From: Lachnospiraceae bacterium
Lineage (GTDB): Bacteria > Bacillota > Clostridia > Lachnospirales > Lachnospiraceae
Direction of reading: 5' to 3'
DNA length: 64,000 bases
Assembly (NCBI GenBank): GCA_910576125.1
Contig: CAJTHM010000003.1
Span: 124,001 to 188,000 of the forward strand
Of the stretch, positions 26,864 through 35,406 are shown piece by piece. A model generated the notes under the pieces. The model made no database searches. It saw nothing but the letters and a program-made list of their open reading frames with translations, and had not been told where the DNA came from. Made by a program: the position numbers and the translations under genes. The first letter of the stretch is position 1, and each line of letters starts with the position of its first letter.

Positions 26864-26926
26864 ATGAAATGCAGTAAAATCAAGGCTTACAGCTATTACT
26901 TTGGTAAAATCGTCAACTATAAATAA
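26864..26926 (+). CDS. Possible 20-residue peptide
   Basis: ATG with gaaggag 9 nt upstream and a 20-codon frame (MKCSKIKAYSYYFGKIVNYK), followed shortly by a strong terminator. The basic, Tyr-rich peptide has no known family. It is supported only by SD spacing and its own terminator. Confidence 0.25.
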   Translation: MKCSKIKAYSYYFGKIVNYK

Positions 26927-26948
26927 GAGTAAACGTGCACAATAACCA

Positions 26949-26992
26949 ACACTAGATATAGGAAATAAAACCCCTATATCTAGTGTTTTTTG
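26949..26992 (+). terminator. Strong rho-independent terminator
   Basis: 14-bp stem acactagatatagg/cctatatctagtgt with six T residues, near the right end of the prophage. Confidence 0.85.
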
Positions 26993-27099
26993 TTGTCCTT
27001 TACCTGTTCCCTTGAATTAACTTCTGGAAGAACTTTTGACTGATTTACAAATTATTGATAACATGATATGCATGTACAGAAAGTATTAGAAGAATTAAA

Positions 27100-27339
27100 C
27101 TAAGAGGGGCTAACACCCCTCTTTTTTGAAATCTCTTCTAATAAATCACTTAGATAATCTAATGAATCATAATTTTTGTATTTAAAACAAAAATTTCTGC
27201 GGGCACATTTACTATTGCTACAAGGACTTTTTGCTTTTTTGCATTTTATATAATAGATAATTTTCATAATACCTATTATGATGACATAGACAGTAAAGAT
27301 AAATTCTGGTAGAGTGAAGCTTGCAATGCAAATTTTCAT
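27100..27339 (-). CDS. Small Cys-rich membrane protein
   Basis: A 79-residue protein. Residues 8-32 form one membrane helix (LPEFIFTVYVIIIGIMKIIY). A basic Cys cluster follows (CKKAKSPCSNSKCARRNFC), then a charged tail. It may bind a metal at the inner membrane face, but no family is recognised. Its 3' end overlaps a gagggg/cccctc hairpin (27102-27127) with a T-run on the plus strand. SD aaagaggga precedes the start. Confidence 0.5.
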   Translation of the reverse strand: MKICIASFTLPEFIFTVYVIIIGIMKIIYYIKCKKAKSPCSNSKCARRNFCFKYKNYDSLDYLSDLLEEISKKRGVSPS

Positions 27340-27448
27340 AGTTTTATTCCCTCTTTTTAATCACTGAATTCGGATACTATATACTACAATATCGTAACAC
27401 ATATCAATGGATATTACAAGCATAAAATAAAGGACTAACCTTATGTAA

Positions 27449-27559
27449 GGAGTTAATAAAGAAGAGTTTGAAGATATAAAAAATATAACAGAAGAACAAA
27501 TTAAGGAGCATCCTGAAATAGCGGAACAAATTTTATTAGAATTTTGCGTACCAGACTAA
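27449..27559 (+). pseudogene. Gene fragment, unknown
   Basis: An open stretch of 36 codons without a start (VNKEEFEDIKNITEEQIKEH, ending LLEFCVPD). It reads like the C-terminal end of a helical protein. Probably a leftover from a deleted phage or host gene. Confidence 0.3.
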
Positions 27560-27639
27560 GCCTATTGTCTGATGAGTACGTACTTGGTGGGGTTATTATA
27601 GGATATACAAAGAGGAAGAACAACAGTTTTCACACAGTT

Positions 27640-27858
27640 TTATTCTTCCTCTTCTTTCTTATCAGGAATAAACTCACAAATGTCATCTAAAGTGCAATCC
27701 CGAAGCACATTGAGAATATTATTCAGAGTATTCACATTGACATTTCCAGTTTTCAATCTTTGAATTTGTGAACGACTTATATTTTCGTAAGTGTATAAAT
27801 GATATTGTGAAATTCCTCTTTCTTTAAGAATCTGAAACAACTTGTCGAACTTTATCAT
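27640..27858 (-). CDS. XRE-type HTH regulator, copy 2
   Basis: A 72-residue near-copy of the 22497-22727 regulator. Most differences lie at the start of the recognition region (YTYENISRSQ versus YTYCSISRSQ) and in a few surface positions. The flanking DNA is duplicated too: the 3' hairpin and the upstream aaacaggta boxes. It has no divergent intact partner gene now, since only fragments follow at 28002. The two copies could cross-regulate each other. Confidence 0.85.
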   Translation of the reverse strand: MIKFDKLFQILKERGISQYHLYTYENISRSQIQRLKTGNVNVNTLNNILNVLRDCTLDDICEFIPDKKEEEE

Positions 27859-27896
27859 CTTTTTTCCTCTTGCACTTGCTTTTCTATCAATATACC

Positions 27897-27956
27897 CCTA
27901 AAGTAGGTACTACTGTAGAGTAAAAAAACAGGTACGGGCCTGAAAACAGGTATTAT
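27897..27956. promoter_or_regulatory. Operator cluster, copy 2
   Basis: Boxes aagtaggtactac, aaaacaggtacgggcc and aaaacaggtatta, in the same order as cluster 1 upstream of the first regulator. Confidence 0.6.
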
Positions 27957-28001
27957 TTGATTGTTTCTAGATTTAATAAAATTATGCATATGAAGAAATA
28001 G

Positions 28002-28166
28002 AAATATAAAGAGGATAAAAAGATAGATAACAGAGCTACAAGAGAGAAAGAAGAATCAGCATTGAAACTGATAGCAAGAGGAAAACTCATATTTGAGGAA
28101 ATCGCTGAGGACTTGGAACTTCCGGTAGAACGTGTTGAGGAATTGGCTAATTTTCAGCTAATATAA
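28002..28166 (+). pseudogene. C-terminal remnant of Rpn/PD-(D/E)XK transposase-like protein
   Basis: 54 codons without a start, closed upstream by a stop. The end (LIARGKLIFEEIAEDLELPV ERVEELANFQLI) matches the stereotyped C-terminal tail of Rpn-family recombination-promoting nucleases ('G.ls.eeIAe...lsveeVeeL'). The rest of the gene is gone. It marks the transition from AT-rich phage DNA to the GC-richer island. Confidence 0.45.
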
Positions 28167-28225
28167 AAATCTGATAGTCAAAAATAAGTTACCTACCACC
28201 TTTTAGGGATTAAGGGAAAGTAGGG

Positions 28226-28266
28226 CTCACTCCAATTAGGGATACAGACGAATTGGAGTGAGTTTT
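28226..28266 (+). terminator. Terminator at the prophage / island boundary
   Basis: Perfect 12-bp stem ctcactccaatt/aattggagtgag and a short T-run on the plus strand. Base composition shifts sharply upward just after it. Confidence 0.65.
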
Positions 28267-28272
28267 GTGGTT

Positions 28273-29700
28273 TTACCAGTACTCGTCCACTGCTCTGCAG
28301 ACATAATCGTATGCCTCAGAAAATGCCATAAACCTGGTACCAGCTTCATCAATGCCCGCCTTAATGCCGTTCTCGTCGCAGGAAATCGCCATATCGTTCA
28401 TATGAACCGCCAGATTCAGGAAATTGCCATCCTCGTGTAATGTTGCGATGACACACACATGGTTATCCTCCTGGATTTCTTCCATGACAGAGGAAAAGAA
28501 ATTCGTTTCCCTCAACTTGGCAGCCAGGGCAGAGGCGGTTTTTAACTCATCCTTATTGTCAAACGTCGGAGGCTCCTGTGCGATTTTTGCGGGCACGAAC
28601 ACATCTTTGGTATAGAGGGTATCGCCTTTCAATATTGCCTGAATCTGTTTGTCTACCATCGTTTCCAGAATCCGCACTCTTGATGGCTCAAAGTCCCTGT
28701 TGCCCCTGAAAGTGAATTGAAATCCCTGCAGATCGATCAATTCTCTTCTGATTTCTGATGTCAGCATTTCCTGTCCGATTCTTGTGAAGTCGTTTCCGAT
28801 TGCCGGCCCATAATCCAGGAGCTTAGTCCCTATCTGTTCAAACTCTTCCTTTGTCACATAGGGGAGCATGGACAGATTAAAATCGAAGTTAGGGGCAATC
28901 CTAAGGGGCTTTTGGGTATCATTGACTACAAGCAAACCAATGTTTCCGAGATGTCTGTCCACATTAAATGTCACTGCGTCTAAGACAAGCATCCTCTGGA
29001 ACTGTTCTCTGCAGTCGAGACTATCGAAAAAATTCAGGAGCTCATCCAAAGTAATGCCAGGATCTACCAGTTTTCTCAGCGGGACAAGGCCAATCTTCTC
29101 ATTTGTGAAAGCTTTGCATTTTGTCGCTATTTCCCCGTGCAGCTTCAGGACAGAATATTGGACGCTTGTCGGATCAGCTTTATGGATTATCTCAGAGGCC
29201 AGCGCCTCGCAATAAGGCTCCAATCCGGCATTATGTGGTCCCGAAATCCCTCTTTTGTAGAGATGGATCTCTCCGTTTTCCTTTTTCCAGCATTTGCGGA
29301 AAGAACCGTCGGTCGTCAGCTCTGGTGAGGTACTGCTCATTTGCAGCCCATATAATCCAAGCCCCTCAAATGCCAGCTTGGAAATGGTCTCGTTGAAATC
29401 ATTTCTATAAAAAGAAATGTCGTTCCATGAGACTTCTTCGTTTTCTGCTTTCATCCAAAAGGAATCGTTGATAGACGCGGCATGGGTGATTTTGATGAAC
29501 CCCTCTGCAGTTTCGCATCCGCAATCTATCATAAGCTGCTTCAGGTGATGGTTATGCTTATAAGCCTTTCTGTCTTCCAGCCAATGATTCAGTTGGAATT
29601 TTCCAAGAGGAAGTTCGGTATTTTGGTGCAATAAGCCCCACTTGCCGTCCTTTTTGTCAAAAGTGGCAGCAATGACATCCTTATTCATCAGATAAAACAT
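28273..29700 (-). CDS. HipA-like kinase
   Basis: A 475-residue protein of the HipA/phosphatidylinositol-kinase-like fold. The catalytic loop is visible as TFNVDRHLGNIGLLV (D248 and N253) and the metal-binding equivalent as IAPNFDFN (D273). HipA toxins phosphorylate proteins such as GltX, usually with a HipB antitoxin encoded upstream. No HTH antitoxin gene is adjacent here. The C-terminal 120 residues form an extra alpha/beta domain not typical of short HipA proteins. It therefore looks like an orphan or differently controlled HipA-like kinase. Confidence 0.75.
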   Translation of the reverse strand: MFYLMNKDVIAATFDKKDGKWGLLHQNTELPLGKFQLNHWLEDRKAYKHNHHLKQLMIDCGCETAEGFIKITHAASINDSFWMKAENEEVSWNDISFYRNDFNETISKLAFEGLGLYGLQMSSTSPELTTDGSFRKCWKKENGEIHLYKRGISGPHNAGLEPYCEALASEIIHKADPTSVQYSVLKLHGEIATKCKAFTNEKIGLVPLRKLVDPGITLDELLNFFDSLDCREQFQRMLVLDAVTFNVDRHLGNIGLLVVNDTQKPLRIAPNFDFNLSMLPYVTKEEFEQIGTKLLDYGPAIGNDFTRIGQEMLTSEIRRELIDLQGFQFTFRGNRDFEPSRVRILETMVDKQIQAILKGDTLYTKDVFVPAKIAQEPPTFDNKDELKTASALAAKLRETNFFSSVMEEIQEDNHVCVIATLHEDGNFLNLAVHMNDMAISCDENGIKAGIDEAGTRFMAFSEAYDYVCRAVDEYW

Positions 29701-29787
29701 ATCAAAACACCTCCCTCCATGCTGCTTTCCTACAGTATATCAGAAAAATTCCCGATTTTCTACCCATTCATCTGATGTGAGAAGACT

Positions 29788-31005
29788 TTACGTGAGAATC
29801 AAATCCGCTTTCCGGAGCAGGAAATCAATGATATTCAAATGCACAATACCATCGTGGCTCAAATCGATTTTGTCAAGGGACATCACGAATTTTGGCGATG
29901 CGTCTGTAATCTTACGGTAAGCGCCGAATTCCCTTTTGATAGTCTCTTCACTGGCAAGCAGATAGGCAACCTGGATGAAGCACTTTTTTCCGTCCCTGAC
30001 AGCGACAAAATCGATTTCCCCTTTGAAAGTCTTTCCGGCAAATACTGTATAACCTCTTGTAATCAGTTCATTATAAATGATGTTTTCCAGGAAAAAGGTA
30101 TCCTCATAATTGATTGTATTTGTATTGATAGTACGAAAGCCCATATCGATGGCATAATGTTTTTCCCGGTTGCTGAGGGCAGACTTTCCTGTAATGTTAT
30201 ATCTGCCCACTCCATGGATGAGATAGGCTTTTTTCATGCGTTCGAGATAATTGTAAATCGTTCTTTTGGAGATTTCTTTCTGTTGTTTTTTGTAAGCTGT
30301 AATGATATTGTCAATGGAAAATTCTTTCCCGGCATTGGCAAGGATATACAAGGAGATGTCCATAAATGCCTTTTTGTCCGCATTCCGGCTCTTTCCTACA
30401 ATATCCCGGTTCACGATGCTTGTATAGAGATTGGACAGATATCTGTGCACCGATGTCTCATCTTTATAATCGAACCGAAGCGGAAATCCGCCCCATTTCA
30501 GGTAGCCTGAAAACATTTCTTCGCTCCATTCCATCCGGTTGAGCTCGTAGTATTGTTTCATCTCATAGAATGAAAAGGGGAGTATCTCAAACTCCACAGT
30601 CCGTCCGGTCAAAAGCGTCGCCAACTCGCCTGATAATAGAGTGGAATTGCTCCCCGTCACGAACAGGGATACATCCAGGGTTGCCCGGAATGATGCCAGC
30701 GCCTTTTCGAAGTTTTTCACATGCTGAATCTCATCCAGGAAGATATAATGCTTTCCTACATGGGTAATCCGGCTTTTGATTTCTCTGTTTAAATCCGAAG
30801 CGTCCGCGATATATTCATAGTCCATATCTTCAAGGTTCAGATAGATGATGTTATCGCCGGGGATTCCTTTTTCTATCAGTTCATCCCTGATAGTATCGAG
30901 AAGAATGGATTTTCCGCATCTTCTTACTCCAGTGATGACCTTGATGATGTCAGAATCATAATAAGGACGGATTTGTTCAAGGTAGGTCTCTCTTTTTAAT
31001 CTCAT
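29788..31005 (-). CDS. AAA ATPase, AAA_14/DUF4143 family
   Basis: A 405-residue protein; the ATG at 31005 is chosen because agaggtg lies 7 nt upstream. Walker A is VITGVRRCGKSILL (K32), Walker B HYIFLDEIQHV, followed by the sensor FVTGSNSTLLSGE. The C-terminal half (about 200-405) is DUF4143 with a nuclease-like GEIDFVAVRDGKKCFIQVAY near the end. This family is very common in gut Firmicutes and its role is not settled; DNA-related or defence functions are suspected. It reads in the same direction as the HipA-like gene, 87 bp upstream of it. Confidence 0.88.
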   Translation of the reverse strand: MRLKRETYLEQIRPYYDSDIIKVITGVRRCGKSILLDTIRDELIEKGIPGDNIIYLNLEDMDYEYIADASDLNREIKSRITHVGKHYIFLDEIQHVKNFEKALASFRATLDVSLFVTGSNSTLLSGELATLLTGRTVEFEILPFSFYEMKQYYELNRMEWSEEMFSGYLKWGGFPLRFDYKDETSVHRYLSNLYTSIVNRDIVGKSRNADKKAFMDISLYILANAGKEFSIDNIITAYKKQQKEISKRTIYNYLERMKKAYLIHGVGRYNITGKSALSNREKHYAIDMGFRTINTNTINYEDTFFLENIIYNELITRGYTVFAGKTFKGEIDFVAVRDGKKCFIQVAYLLASEETIKREFGAYRKITDASPKFVMSLDKIDLSHDGIVHLNIIDFLLRKADLILT

Positions 31006-31203
31006 TTTGTGCACCTCTATATTTCACATGATAACATATTATTGCATTTTGTGCAAGATAATCATGCGCATTCTGTAATATTTTTTTGCTTGTTTTTTGC
31101 TTGTGCAAATTAGAATGCGCTCATGTATGTAGTTCCTCGGCTTTCGCTGCACTTGTCTGGCAGAATCTGGGCTTGGCTAAAAGACTTATTGAAGTCGTGT
31201 TAA

Positions 31204-31338
31204 GACCCGACCAGTCTTGCAGACAGTGAGGGAAATGTGGTATATTACTCTTACGATATGTTGAACTGCCTGAAACGAGTCTCCGGCGGCGGGGAAGACG
31301 TGTCGGCGGATTTTGATTACACTGGTTGGGAGGTTTAA
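31204..31338 (+). pseudogene. RHS-like toxin tail remnant
   Basis: 45 codons open between stops, no start. The text DSEGNVVYYSYDMLNCLKRV matches the RHS/YD repeat pattern (G.v.yY.YD.l.rL..V). It ends 2 bp before the immunity-like gene, the normal order of an RHS toxin C-terminus followed by its immunity gene. Only the tail remains. Confidence 0.45.
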
Positions 31339-31340
31339 TA

Positions 31341-31739
31341 ATGAATAAAGAACTATTAGAGAGATTGCTTGGAGGTCCAATTTCGACGGAGAGAAGAGTG
31401 CCAGGTACGTACCTTGTTGAGGGTCGGGAATATCGTTATGTTTCTAATAAAAGTCAGGTTAAATTCGATAATCTTTTTTACGAGTTGGTTAGAGTTCAGC
31501 CCCAAATTCCTCAGTATGGAGGAGCTGTAATTGAAGGATGTAAGATTACCTTGCCAGATGGTGACATATTTGAGGCAATTTCTTATAAGGGGGATGTCGA
31601 AGGGTGGCGACGGCAATTTGAACAGGGAGCTAAGGCTTTTAATGAAGAGGTGGCCAGAATCGATATTGATACGGATTCCATTGTGTTGGATGATATGCGG
31701 TCGTTTCGTTTAGAGGACTGTAATATCGATTTTTATTAA
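31341..31739 (+). CDS. Possible immunity protein
   Basis: A 132-residue protein; the ATG at 31341 follows gggagg. It is alpha/beta, with strands such as GTYLVEGREYRYVSNK and an acidic C-terminus (DSIVLDDMRSFRLEDCNIDF). It sits directly behind an RHS-like toxin tail and ahead of a second toxin tail plus a SUKH-3 gene, so an immunity role is inferred from context. No family is recognised from the sequence itself. Confidence 0.45.
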   Translation: MNKELLERLLGGPISTERRVPGTYLVEGREYRYVSNKSQVKFDNLFYELVRVQPQIPQYGGAVIEGCKITLPDGDIFEAISYKGDVEGWRRQFEQGAKAFNEEVARIDIDTDSIVLDDMRSFRLEDCNIDFY

Positions 31740-31743
31740 TTGA

Positions 31744-31848
31744 TTTGAAGATGCGGGAAACATCACAAGCACTACGGATGCTTTCTATTCCGACAGGGAA
31801 GAACACCTGGAAACGCTTGTATACAAATTTGAAATGGAAGGAGAATAG
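31744..31848 (+). pseudogene. Second toxin C-terminal remnant
   Basis: 34 codons open without a start (DAGNITSTTDAFYSDREEHL, ending VYKFEMEGE), ending 1 bp before the SUKH-3 start. The arrangement (tail of a secreted toxin, then immunity gene) repeats the unit just upstream, suggesting stacked toxin-immunity cassettes that have decayed. Confidence 0.35.
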
Positions 31849-31849
31849 A

Positions 31850-31926
31850 GTGGAAATAGCGAATAATCTTTTAAGACAAGCGGGTTATTATGAGAAAAGA
31901 AAAGTCGATATTTCAAATATAGTAAA
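31850..31926 (+). pseudogene. SUKH-3 immunity gene, 5' part
   Basis: GTG start behind ggaaggag. The protein begins EIANNLLRQAGYYEKRKVDI, matching the SUKH-3 opening ('ll..AGWy.gRkvdi'). The frame is cut at 31926 by the integrative element and continues in frame at 39391. SUKH-3 proteins neutralise diverse nuclease-type polymorphic toxins. Confidence 0.6.
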
Positions 31927-31932
31927 GTACAG

Positions 31933-31949
31933 TTTACAAGGGACTACAC
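31933..31949 (+). repeat. Left inner inverted repeat of the element
   Basis: TTTACAAGGGACTACAC. Its reverse complement, with one mismatch, is at 39364-39380. Likely recombinase-binding half site. Confidence 0.7.
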
Positions 31950-31982
31950 AAGGTAACGGTCTGACGGGCGCTGATATGCCCG

Positions 31983-33494
31983 TCAGATTTTCCATGTGAT
32001 GTTTAAGCTGTCGCTTGTGGCGGCAATGGTGGTAATCATCAAATCCACCACCCGCCGCTTGTCGTCAAAGGATACGTTCTTCCAAGTGTCGAGGTAGCCG
32101 GAAATCTGGCTGACCTGTTCCGGGCTGATGGCTTCCACGGTCAACTCCGCCATCTTCGCCAGAAGTTCCTGCTTGCGTCCGTCCAGTTCGGCTATCTTCA
32201 CATTCACATAGGAGAGCAGCACATTATTTGCGCCTGTCAGACTGTCCAGCAACTTTTCAATCTCGCTATCCACATGGGCAAGTTCCACTTGCAGGGCGGT
32301 GATTTTGGGATTGGCCTTTGCCGCTTTCTTCCTGCCCGTCAGTGTCTTGTAGCTGTCCAGCTTTTTCACCATCTGCCGATACACCACCGCTTCCAGTTCC
32401 GCCGTGATGATTTTCCCACAGCCGGGACAGCTTTTGTTGTCCAGCCGTTTCGTACAGCGGAGGTACTGTCTGCCGGAGGGATTGAAGATACTCATAAGGG
32501 CGTACCCGCAGTTCCCGCACTTGATTTTCCCCGCCAGCCATGTATGGGTGGCTTTCCGGGCGGACTGGATTTTCATGTTGTTCATCAGCTTCTTGCGGCA
32601 GGTCAGCCATATATCCGAGGGGACAATCCCCTCATGGGGCGCAAGCACCAGCATTTGGTCTTTCAGGCTTTGGGCCTTGCCCGGCTTCACATCCCGGCCT
32701 TGATAGAGATAACACCCGTTCATGCCCGTGAAGTCGGCGGCGTCATTGACAAGCACCGTCCCCTGGCTCTTGAAAAACTCGTACACATCCAAGTCCGCCT
32801 GCACATAGACGGGGTTGCGTAACATCTGCGCCAGCGTGGGGCGTATCAGTTCCCGGCCATTAAATAAAATGCCCTGTTCCGCAAAGTGCCGGGTAATGTC
32901 CCCATAGGAAGTTGTCGGCTCGGCGTACATTTCAAACATCAGCCGGATATTTGCCGCTTCCTCCGGCTTCACTACCAGCCGCTTTGTATTGATACCGTCC
33001 ATCTTGATAGGCTCCGTATGGAAGCCATAGGGGGCTTTCCCGCCCATCTTGAAGCCCCGCTGACTGCGGGAATAGTAAGCGTCCGTCACCCGCTTCTGTA
33101 TCGTTTCCCGTTCCAACTGTGCGAACACGATACAAATATTCAGCATGGCCCGGCCCATCGGGGTTGAAGTATCAAACTTTTCCGTGGAAGAAACAAACTC
33201 CACATTGTACTGCTGGAACAGCTCCATCATGGTTGCGAAATCCAGAATGGAACGGCTGACACGGTCAAGTTTGTAGACAATGACTTTTGCTATCAGGCCC
33301 TTTTTAATATCCCGCACCAACTCTTGAAATTTCGGGCGGTCTGTGTTTTTGCCGCTGTATCCTTTATCTGTGTATTCCCTGCAACTACCGCCTTTCAATT
33401 CGTATTTGCAAAACTCAATCTGGCTTTCAATGGAAATGCTGTCCTTTTTGTCTACCGATTGTCTTGCATAGATTGCGTCTATCCGATTATTCAT
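31983..33494 (-). CDS. Large serine recombinase (integrase)
   Basis: A 503-residue protein. The resolvase domain starts IDAIYARQSVDKKDSISIES, with catalytic Ser13, and continues with the YKLDRVSRSILDFATMMELF helix. A recombinase domain follows (KAPYGFHTEPI...), then a zinc ribbon (KCGNCGYALMS with the later CPGCGKI) and a C-terminal coiled coil. This enzyme class integrates and excises by a two-base staggered cut without host factors, so it is the likely mover of the surrounding element. It is the first gene from the left end, 33 bp inside the inverted repeat. Confidence 0.95.
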   Translation of the reverse strand: MNNRIDAIYARQSVDKKDSISIESQIEFCKYELKGGSCREYTDKGYSGKNTDRPKFQELVRDIKKGLIAKVIVYKLDRVSRSILDFATMMELFQQYNVEFVSSTEKFDTSTPMGRAMLNICIVFAQLERETIQKRVTDAYYSRSQRGFKMGGKAPYGFHTEPIKMDGINTKRLVVKPEEAANIRLMFEMYAEPTTSYGDITRHFAEQGILFNGRELIRPTLAQMLRNPVYVQADLDVYEFFKSQGTVLVNDAADFTGMNGCYLYQGRDVKPGKAQSLKDQMLVLAPHEGIVPSDIWLTCRKKLMNNMKIQSARKATHTWLAGKIKCGNCGYALMSIFNPSGRQYLRCTKRLDNKSCPGCGKIITAELEAVVYRQMVKKLDSYKTLTGRKKAAKANPKITALQVELAHVDSEIEKLLDSLTGANNVLLSYVNVKIAELDGRKQELLAKMAELTVEAISPEQVSQISGYLDTWKNVSFDDKRRVVDLMITTIAATSDSLNITWKI

Positions 33495-33588
33495 ATTGTC
33501 GCTCCTTTTCTTAAAAAAGAAACGGAGCTGCTGACAGTCTTATTATACCGCCAACAGCCCCGTAAATCAATGATGTGGCTGGAAAAAC

Positions 33589-33801
33589 TTACGCCCCGGC
33601 TTCCTCTTTCTGCCGCTTGTCGGCGTACTTGCGGAACACCTCATAAAGCTGCTGTTCCAGTTCCCGGCGTTTGGCCGCTTCCTGCTCCGGTGTAAATACC
33701 GGGGAGAGATTTTCCAGCGTGATTTCCTTTCCTTGAAAAGTCACGATTTCTGTTTCCTTTTTGTATCTGATATTCGTTATAAAATCACCTTTCCTTTCCA
33801 T
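33589..33801 (-). CDS. Small conserved mobile-element protein
   Basis: A 70-residue protein (ITNIRYKKETEIVTFQGKEI, then a helical, charged tail). Small proteins of this type often lie between relaxase and recombinase genes of Firmicutes elements. It overlaps the relaxase gene end by 17 bp, so the two are translationally coupled. No function is known to me. Confidence 0.6.
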   Translation of the reverse strand: MERKGDFITNIRYKKETEIVTFQGKEITLENLSPVFTPEQEAAKRRELEQQLYEVFRKYADKRQKEEAGA

Positions 33802-34726
33802 AGTTCGGTTGCCGCTTCAACTCTGCCAGCACTTCCGGCGGGATACGGTCAACCAGCCGTTGAATGTTGTGTAACTCGCTTTCCAGCTTTGCCCGTTCCA
33901 TAACGCCTTTCATCTTGTCCTTTTCGCCGGCCTTTGCCCTTGCCTCCAGTTTTTCATTTTCTGCCAAGAGGTCATTTATCGTGACCTTGTATTTCTTCAA
34001 CTGCCCGGAGAAGTTCTCCATCTGCGGAAACCACTTTTTGAGCATAGAGAGGGCTTCCTCTTTCTTCTTTCCGGCGTTAATTGGATTGATACCGTCCAGC
34101 GTGGCTTCAATCGCCCTCGCCTGTTTGGAGAGGGAAACCGCCTGTTTGAAAAGCCGGGTGGGGATATGCTTTCTTCCCGTTTTGCTTGCGCTCTCCCCAC
34201 GCTCCAAGCTGGGGTACTTCTCCAACATATAGGCGTGAAAATCGTCCTGCCACTTTGTCAGATTGGCCCGGTTGCCTATGATTTCTTTGGCGCACAGGCG
34301 GTTGTCTTTCGTCAGCGGAACAAAGGTCAAATGCAGGTGGGGCGTTTTCTCGTCCATGTGTACTATCGCCGACACGATATTTTCCCGGCCTACCCGGTCA
34401 ATGAGGAAGTCCGCCGCTCTTTTGAAAAACGCCTGTATTTCCTCCGGGGATTTCTTCTTGAAAAACTCCGGGCTGGCGGTTATCAGCGTATCGACAAAGC
34501 GTGTACTGTCTTTCCTCGTTCTGCACCCAGACTGTTCAATGCGGCTCTGAATGAAATGGTAGTAGCGCCCCTCCGGCTTGACGATATGGAAATTGTACTT
34601 GCTCCGGCTGGTGTCAATGTCCGGGTTGCTGGCGTACTGCTCCTTTTTCCGTTCGTGGTGGGCTTCCAGCGGTCTTGCCGGGTTGCCCTTGTGTTTCTCA
34701 AATCGCAAAATTGCGTGTTGCGCCAT
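33785..34726 (-). CDS. MobV-type relaxase
   Basis: A 313-residue protein starting AQHAILRFEKHKGNPARPLE. The ATG at 34726 is chosen because ggaaaggag lies just upstream; the longer open frame starts inside decayed rep sequence. The metal-binding signature is IVHMDEKTPHLHLTF (H123, H130, H132), as in Pre/Mob enzymes of pMV158-like plasmids. A helical C-terminal half follows. It would nick the oriT found at about 39219-39250 and lead the strand into a recipient when a helper supplies the transfer channel. Confidence 0.88.
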   Translation of the reverse strand: MAQHAILRFEKHKGNPARPLEAHHERKKEQYASNPDIDTSRSKYNFHIVKPEGRYYHFIQSRIEQSGCRTRKDSTRFVDTLITASPEFFKKKSPEEIQAFFKRAADFLIDRVGRENIVSAIVHMDEKTPHLHLTFVPLTKDNRLCAKEIIGNRANLTKWQDDFHAYMLEKYPSLERGESASKTGRKHIPTRLFKQAVSLSKQARAIEATLDGINPINAGKKKEEALSMLKKWFPQMENFSGQLKKYKVTINDLLAENEKLEARAKAGEKDKMKGVMERAKLESELHNIQRLVDRIPPEVLAELKRQPNYGKER

Positions 34727-35295
34727 TGAACTCCTTTCCCCATTCCATTCCTTTCCGGCGGGTTTTCCCGCCGAAAATATCTCTGATAGGATTGGAATGG
34801 AATCGATATAAATAGATGGTTTTAATCTCTGTATTTCTATATATCGTCCGGTTTCCGTACTCCAAGAGGATTGATTTTCGTACATGTAGGGTACGGTTTT
34901 CATCCCTCCGGCGTACCGCAGCCGGACTTCTTGAAGTCGGTGTTTGGAACCGCTTCATAGGATTTTGGGTAAATGCGGTTGGGTTTTCCACAGCCCTGTT
35001 TCTGTATTTCCACCAGCCCCGCATACTGCAACTCCCGCAGGGTATTCACCGCCTTCTGCCGCCCACAGTGGAGCAGGGCGACCACCTCGCAGATGGGGTA
35101 ATACAGGTAAATCCGCCCATATTCGTCCGCCCACCCGTTTTTCCGGGATAACTCCGCCCGCCGCAGGATAAAGGCGTACAGCACCTTCGCTTCGTTGGAC
35201 AGGGGCTTGAATGATGGGGCTTCAAAAAGGAAATTGGGGAGCCGGGTGAAGCTGATGACTTTCTCCGGCTGGTGAATGTAAATCGTGTTTGTCAT
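34727..35295 (-). pseudogene. RepA_N-type replication initiator, frame-split
   Basis: The 131-codon ORF (34900-35295) is the RepA_N domain: QPEKVISFTRLPNFLFEAPS, then LSNEAKVLYAFILRRAELSR, a winged-helix DNA-binding fold of theta-replicating Firmicutes plasmids. It stops at TGA in ggatgaaaacc. The next frame (MKTVPYMYENQSSWSTETGR...) is open and joins the relaxase frame, and it looks like the normal RepA_N continuation. A single-base shift has therefore probably split the gene. Element replication may be lost or partial. Confidence 0.65.
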
Positions 35296-35406
35296 AGCGT
35301 GTTTTGTGGACGGTTAGAAGCCCGTTTTCCGGGGTGGGCGATAAAACATACCGCCCGCCCCGGTTTTGGGCTTGCGGAGCCTTGCAAATCAAGGCTTTTC
35401 CCCGCC

